Assembly: GCA_030544215.1 (NCBI GenBank)
Contig: JARZZO010000003.1
Location: 31,996,379-32,060,378, forward strand
Length of the DNA stretch: 64,000 nucleotides
From: Zantedeschia hybrid cultivar
Taxonomy: Eukaryota > Streptophyta > Magnoliopsida > Alismatales > Araceae
Reading direction: 5' to 3'
Under the pieces are notes generated by a model, which had not been told where the DNA came from, made no database searches, and worked only from the letters and a program-made list of their open reading frames with translations. Below, in pieces: positions 58,147 to 64,000 of the stretch (position 1 is its first letter; every line of letters begins with the position of its first letter). The translations under genes were made by a program, and so were the position numbers.

Positions 58147-59532
58147 CTTCCTAAAAGTATAACACCATGACTTGTTAGCAACCCGTAAAATTCTAAGTAA
58201 TAGAAATCTTGATTCCTTGACTCTCCCATCCAAGGGATAGATGGAATGTCTTCTTCCACAACGGCTAAAAATAACTTACTATAAATTGTTAATTTTATTT
58301 TTATTATAAATTTATTTCCTTAGAGATTTTTTTTCATTCAAATATGTCTTACATAGAACAAAATGCACCTTATGTTGCAAAGATTTTTTTTAAAAAATTG
58401 TTTATAGGCAAGGGACACTTCGTTGTGCGGGGCAGGAATAGAACAGACAGAGATTTTGGGTTTATCGGGTTCAATTATGATATCAATCAAGTCATGGTTA
58501 TATATCTTGTCTACAAAGAAATCTGCCATTAGCCTCCTATGGTATTTGTTGGTAATTTTCTCCCAACATTACAGTGATTGAGGGAAGTAGTGCACCTATA
58601 CTAAATGCTGATCATCAGTTCCTACTCTTGCAGATTAAGAACTTACAATGGGGCATGGCCTATGTGATTAGACATGTCTCTTTTAATCTCTCTTCTTCGT
58701 CTGTCTTTCCCTTGATCCTCTTTCTTCAACTACATATCTTTAAGACTAATATATGGGATGTTATTAATTTGCAACAACGAGGTAAAGAAACTAATTGAGT
58801 AGTGTATGTGAATCAACAGAAGATTAACAAACTTACCGAGTATTATATCCTTACAGCTGCATTAGCTGGTGAGCAGACAAAAGAAGAAGGTGAAGAGTTT
58901 AATTACCAGGGACAGGGTAGGTGGCTTGATCTCCCAATACAAGCCCAGTTCAAAAGTTATTATTTCCTGTATCATTACTGTGGGAAGAAGTACCACTGAT
59001 GTCCACATGCTCGGCCGGGGAAGAAGGCATAAACAACATCAAGTCCTTGCAGAGGTAGAACTAAGAGGAAACTGTCAAATTAATGGGGACAGGAGAGAGG
59101 GGCAGCCATAAGAAGATGTCAACCCCAGCAAGGAGGGGGCTGGTGCAGCGTCAGAGTTCCCTTTTTTGACTACGCAGAGGGAGGGTAAGTAATTAGATGA
59201 TTTGATGGATGAACAGTCATGGTGTGGCCTCATAATGCAGTGAAGCCTGCAGGGGTACAGCTGCTGCCCCCCTTGGCTGCAGGTTGAAGAAGACTGTTCT
59301 CTGGAAGGAAAATGGTGTTCCTGTGAAAAAAGCATGAGATGTGATACTGATGCTTCATTTGGAGACGTTTTTGAAATGGATTTAACCATTGGAATTTTTA
59401 ATTAAGCAGAAATGGTTTCAGATGAAAAAGAATTTTCACAGCTTGGAAGATTTTCCTAAGAAAAGAAGACAATAGAGGTGGAATTTATCCATGAATTAAA
59501 ATAAATTACTTCTGAAAAATATGTAGGAGATG
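58147..59532. other. Intergenic host sequence
   Basis: Small frames on both strands without recognisable protein content. No RNA gene or repeat seen. Confidence 0.5.
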
Positions 59533-59662
59533 ATTGTACCGAGATGATTGCTGCTTATTATCATAATTCAAATACTTTTTTGTCAAGTACATTCAAAATT
59601 TCCGATAACTTTTAATGAACATTGTACTGAGATGATTGCTGCTTATTATCATAATTCAAAAT
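59533..59662. repeat. Direct duplication of about 42 bp
   Basis: ATTGTACCGAGATGATTGCT and the following 20 bases (59533-59574) recur at 59621-59662 with one internal difference (ATTGTACTGAG), 88 bp apart. Confidence 0.9.
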
Positions 59663-59854
59663 GAGAGTTCGTTCTAAAAGTCAGATTTTGGACGAAGTCA
59701 GTGGTCTGGAAGTGTTTTCAAACTCCACCATGTGGAGATTTATTTCTAATACTCTGTATCTTAATAAACCAGACCCAAATCCGATCCTTTGTCTCGCTAT
59801 TTACCCGGCTATTCCTAACCAATTTGCAAGTAGTTCTGGTTCGAGTCCGTTTTC

Positions 59855-59947
59855 GTTGGACCATAGAGGATCAGTACAGACGGGGGGAGGATGTTTTTCG
59901 GATTATTTTTCCCCTCCTCCGTCTGTTTTAATCCTCTACGGTCCAAC
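59855..59947. repeat. Inverted repeat, about 36-bp arms
   Basis: GTTGGACCATAGAGGATCAG (59855 on) and the following GTACAGACGGGGGGAGG face the reverse complement in 59911-59947 with few mismatches, around a T-rich loop. Weaker pairing continues outward (AATACTCTGTATCTT near 59748 against AATACTCTATTTCTT reversed near 60035), suggesting a decayed fold-back element of about 290 bp. Confidence 0.7.
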
Positions 59948-60287
59948 AAGGATCTCGGTTCTTTTGGTTCCTGCATTGTGGTTCAGATATACAGACACCC
60001 AATACCCATTGAAGACCTCAAGAAATAGAGTATTCAAGTAAACTGAACAGTGAAAAAAAAACCCTTTCATAGTGTTCTTGTACCCCTTCTTCTTTTTTTG
60101 AATGAAAGGTAGCATTTTCATGTTCAAAAAAAGTAAATTGAACAGTGAAAAAAACTTTTTTATAACTTTGAAACCTATATTTTTTCTGGTTCAGGGCCTA
60201 AAAATGTGATTTTTTTTTCCCTTCTCCGAAGACTTGTGTTTCCATTTGGGGGTGTGCCAAAATTTTAAAATGGTCGAGCGGTGAAGA

Positions 60288-60338
60288 AGATCAGACTTGC
60301 CAAATCATGGGTTTTGTGGAGATCAGACTTGCCAAATC
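60288..60338. repeat. Direct repeat GATCAGACTTGCCAAATCA
   Basis: Exact 19-bp copies at 60288-60306 and 60320-60338, 32 bp apart. Confidence 0.9.
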
Positions 60339-61132
60339 ACATTTTCTTGGCAAACCTGAAAAGAAATTGCATTATCGTACCTTCCCTCCTAGATGAGATG
60401 GAGATCTTCCATCAAATGGAGAGGTACGGACGAAGATGCTGCTACTTCAATACTCACCACAAGGATCTACTTGCACATATGTTCTTATGATACTACGCAT
60501 CTGATGTGGGTTTCTTCTAGTCACTGGTGAGTACAAAGTAATTAATGGATTTAAAGCAAGTGAAGAGGATGGGTGTAGAGGAGCAACTTGATCTAATGGC
60601 CATGAGCAGGTTAATTAACTAGTTAAGAGTTACGGTCCCCGAGGTCTTTCACTAATAAGCACTCATCAACTTATAATTATGTAAAGAACACACGCGCGGG
60701 CCACTGCAATCCAAGTTGATGGATTCGTCAGAAATCAAATCCACTTCTCTCAACCGTCCTATGGATTCAGAGCGTCTACTTTATTTTTCACTTGTACTTC
60801 ACTCATTTTAATTGGCCTAGAATTTTTAAAAAGTACAAAAATTTCGTTCTTTTAAATTCCATTTTCCTCTTATTATAATAATCAAACCAATGAAAATGAG
60901 TAGAATAAAAATAATGTAAAAGAAATAGAGTAGACAATCTCAATCCCATGCAAACAGGGCAGATAGACTTCATGAGATGAAGAAGGTGAGATCATAATGA
61001 TCAGTCCCTCTTCACCATCTGATCTATGATGGAGGGTAGTGATTAGAGTCAACTTTAGAGAGTTAAAAAATATTATCAAGTCATGGTTGTTTAAAGATAT
61101 TTTTCCCTGTCCCATTGCTCTTAACAAGTCAT
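60339..61132. other. Upstream region of the cyclin gene
   Basis: No gene. Upstream regulatory sequence of the cyclin by position. I did not find E2F-type sites that I would defend. Confidence 0.4.
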
Positions 61133-61146
61133 TTATATATATAAAC
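61133..61146 (+). promoter_or_regulatory. TATA box of the cyclin D gene
   Basis: TTTATATATATAAACTC, about 235 bases before the start codon, implies a start of transcription near 61170 and a 5' leader of roughly 200 bases. Confidence 0.55.
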
Positions 61147-61325
61147 TCGCAAACTATACATATATAGATAGGGAAAGATAGAAAGAGAAGAGATGGGAGG
61201 AGTCCCTATCCCATAGGCCATCACCACCACCACCACCTTACCCTTCTGCCTAACACTACAGCATCACCAACTTCGCCACTCCACACTACTGCTGAGAAGA
61301 AAGCCTGGCCTAGTAGGGCGGCGAT

Positions 61326-61346
61326 ATGGGCGGTAAGAGACTATGA
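61326..61346 (+). promoter_or_regulatory. Upstream ORF in the cyclin D 5' leader
   Basis: ATG GGC GGT AAG AGA CTA TGA codes for six residues (MGGKRL) and ends 31 bases before the cyclin start. Its stop overlaps a second upstream ATG (61343), whose frame runs 80 codons past the cyclin start in another frame. If both are in the mRNA they would reduce cyclin translation. Confidence 0.5.
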
Positions 61347-61377
61347 CCGCGCCAGGGACCCGCGTGCCGCCGCTGCC

Positions 61378-63436
61378 ATGCCCCTCTCCTCCTCCTCCTC
61401 CGCATCCTCCTCGCCGCGCCGCCGTGCCCGCGGCTTCTTCTCCTCCGCCTCCGGCGAATCCGATGACCTCCTCCTCCTCTGCGGCGAGGATGCCGGCTCC
61501 TTCTCCGACGAGGAGGGAGACGACGTCCGCCAGCTGCGGCGGGGACTGCTGTTGCCCCCGCGTGGGAGGTACGCGAACATAGATGAAGACGAGGGGGAGG
61601 AAGAGGAGGAGGTTGTGGCGATGTGGGTGGGGACGGAGGGGGACTACTCTCCGGGGATGGGGTACCGGGCAAGGTTTCTCGCCCTCCCCGGCTCCCTTGA
61701 CCCCGCCGACCGCCGGCTCGCCGTCGCCTGGATCCTTAAGGTAGCACAGCCGTCCGCTGCTATGGTTGCTTCTGCTGCTATCACCATGTCTGTTCTTCCT
61801 GCACCTTCATGGTTTCTCTGGTTTTGGGTTACTGCGCAGGTGCGGGAGTTCTACAGGTTTAGCCCGCCGACGGCGTACCTCGCCGTCAACTACATGGACC
61901 GCTTCCTCTCCCGCCACGCTCTCCCCGTACGTATCTCTTGCTCAGACTGCAAATCTCCGGCCAAGCACCAAGAAGGACCACAACCACCACTACCATCACC
62001 ACCTTCACCGTCATTTCTTCACCTCTTTTACCAGTTACCAGTGTAGGATGAAGATACTTCGTGTGAGGTGTACGTGTACCACCTTGTACGTATGTCATAC
62101 GTATTAGCGTACGCTCGTACCCTATACGAGGAATAAAACTGGTTACATGTTCGAGGAAGGGGGTGTTTGGACTCGGCTCTTGTGTGTTGGTAAACAAATG
62201 AATGTTCGCGACTTTCTAAGGGTCTGGCACGCATGTGAAGCTGCCTCAGCACCTCCCGAGGATCCATAACTGTGCTATTTTCTTCTTCTTTAAAGTACCA
62301 GTTACCTCGAAAGGAACAGATATGATAAAGAGAAATGACCTAGTAATGGCTGCGATTAGTGCTTAGTTCTTTAATTAGTGACCGTCCATACACATGCATT
62401 TTCCTGTACTCTTATCTTTTTTTTTCTCTCTTCCCACAACTGTACTGACGCGCATCAACGAAAAATGGCGATGGCAGCAGCAACACATGGGGTGGCCGAT
62501 GCAGCTGCTCTCCGTGGCGTGCCTCTCCCTGGCGGCCAAGATGGAGGAGACCCTAGTGCCCTCCCTCCTCGATCTGCAGGTACTGCCCATAAGTTGGTGA
62601 AACCCAGCCTGATCGCATAGCAGCTCTAAAGATTTTGCACATGGTAACAGTTTGGAGGTGACTGGATTATTTGCAGGTGGCGGACGCGAGGTTCGTGTTC
62701 GAGCCTCGGACCATCCAGAGGATGGAGCTCCTTGTGCTGGACGCCCTCGGCTGGAGGCTCCGTTCCATCACCCCCTTCGCCTTCCTCGGTTTCTTCGCAT
62801 GCAGGGCTGACCCCAGCAGGGCGTACACCAGATGCATGGCCTCTCGCGCCACACACATCATTTTGGATACCATAGAAGGTAACTAATTAACCGGCCATCG
62901 TCATATGGATTAATTTGCAAAGACTTGTCAACCACAGGAAGCACAGATTCACCGTACTCTTCTCTCATGTGCTTATCCTCTCAGAGATTGAGTTCTTGGA
63001 TCACTGCCCATCAACCATGGCAGCTGCAGCCATCATCTGCGCGGCAAGTGATGTCCCTTCTCTGCCATTCATGGTCAGTCCCGAATCGGCTGCGTCATGG
63101 TGTGCTGGTCTAACCACTGTAAGCATCCACATAAATTAGCTTGGCATTATTACACAGTTTTGCTCTTGGATACCAATATTATTCTTTTGGCAGGATGGCA
63201 TTGCGAACTGCCACCAGCTGATGCAAGGACTGCTAATGGGCAGTGGCTGGAAGCAGCGGCGCTGGCCGAGGATCCTGCCGCAGATGAGAATAACCACGTC
63301 GGTCAGCATGGGCTCTTCCGGGGTCCTGTCCTCTTCATCGTTCTCCTCGTCGAACAAGAGGAGAAAGCTGAACAGCTGCCGGTGGGTGGACGATGGCAAG
63401 GATGGACCCATGAGAGATGGTGGCGGAATAAACTAA
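61378..63436 (+). CDS. CYCD1: Cyclin D1-type G1 cyclin (six exons)
   Basis: Exons 61378-61740, 61840-61926, 62481-62579, 62677-62878, 62985-63118 and 63194-63436, all GT-AG, join to 1128 bases (375 residues). The start at 61378 is the first ATG in frame. The retinoblastoma-binding LxCxE motif is LLCGE at residues 33-37. The cyclin box runs from [17 protein letters not shown] through [13 protein letters not shown] and [16 protein letters not shown] to the C-terminal fold ([39 protein letters not shown]). The tail is Ser-rich with KRRKL. D cyclins bind CDKA/CDKB-type kinases and start RBR phosphorylation at G1/[21 protein letters not shown] and the LLCGED start favour the D1 class. Exon 3 could start three bases earlier (62478), adding one Gln. 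Confidence 0.9.
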
Positions 63437-64000
63437 GGGGGGATGGACTGGGCATCTAATAATATAATACATATACTGTGAGTAGTAGCAGTAGAAATTA
63501 AGTGCACTAGGGGCTTGTTGGGCAGTGCAGATTCCTCAGTATTTTTTAGAGGAGTTTGGGATGGTTTGATCTTTTCCATTATTTTCTCTTTTGACAGGAA
63601 GTGGTCCAGGTTTATCGGACTCGTGAGTTGATCTTGGGGTGCTGCATTTTTTTTTTTTTACTTGTTTGTATTTTTTTGTTTGATTTATTTAAGGGGCCCT
63701 TGCTACTTGTTACTGACATGATGGTAGCAGGGCTTGCAGATTCCCAATGGTGGGGGATCTGTTGAATTTTTTTTTTCTCTCCTTCTGTTCTTTGTTTTGT
63801 TAGCTGGACTCACTGCCGGGGTTGGGGACTCCAGCAGATGAGAGGAAGGTGTGTATTTTGGCTTGTAAGGAAGTTGAAATCAGAGGCCACATATGTGGAG
63901 AGAGAGGGTGGGAGAGAAAAGTTAATGGTGGGGTGTGTTAAGGCCAACAGTAGAACATAAGTGGAAAGAAGAAGACATCAAGCATTGGATGGGGTCCCCA
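63437..64000 (+). other. 3' flank of the cyclin gene
   Basis: 3' untranslated region and downstream sequence with several T-runs (for example 63648-63660 and 63767-63777). No further gene; no confident polyadenylation signal picked. Confidence 0.5.

Noticed and set aside
58344..58532. Overlapping 62-63 codon frames on both strands
   Set aside because: Low-complexity AT-rich DNA, no domain.
61310..61672. 120-codon antisense frame over cyclin exon 1
   Set aside because: Arg/Pro/Ser-rich shadow of the GC-rich exon.

Overview
This window is plant nuclear DNA: Ty1/copia elements primed by initiator-Met tRNA, Ty3/gypsy elements of Tat type with a second RNase H, a hAT-like MITE, and one intron-containing D-type cyclin gene. 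The GC-rich first exon of the cyclin hints at a monocot, but that is a weak inference. No rRNA, tRNA gene, CRISPR array or bacterial feature was seen.

About 55.7 kb (1-55710) is one nest of LTR retrotransposons, lettered here in order of discovery. A is a minus-strand copia element whose right end is 55710. D, a minus-strand gypsy element cut by the left window edge, ends at 6700 and appears to sit inside A's 3' LTR. C, a plus-strand copia element (11617-20925), sits in A's leader. B, a minus-strand copia element (22741-54967, target duplication GTTAT), sits in A's 5' LTR. E, a roughly 23-kb minus-strand Tat-like gypsy element (25353-48265, duplication ATCTT), splits B's reverse transcriptase. 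F (25497-27487, duplication CCTAC) sits in E's 3' LTR. G, a solo LTR of E's own family in opposite orientation (43620-44983, duplication GGAGG), sits in E's gag. The nesting order is therefore host > A > B > E > F and G, with C and D also inside A. All coding regions in the nest carry stops, frameshifts or deletions.

E is the richest part. Its minus strand carries gag, protease, a G-patch, RT, RNase H, a second RNase H and integrase. Between integrase and 3' LTR its plus strand carries two spliced, host-like genes: one of DUF7745/plant-mobile-domain type (30004-31377) and a seven-exon plant-mobile-domain gene with a coiled-coil tail (31979-34879). Non-coding parts of E are sprinkled with 32-bp palindromes that have fixed arms and a variable 10-bp centre. 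D has two arrays built the same way with other arm sequences. The leaders of A, B and C each carry a motif repeated four times at nearly constant spacing; the motif is changed in step at all four places in B.

From 55711 on the sequence is host DNA: a hAT-like MITE, other fold-back sequences, short direct duplications, and a complete six-exon cyclin D1-type gene (CDS 61378-63436) with LxCxE motif, TATA box and two upstream AUGs. This is the only apparently intact cellular gene in the window.
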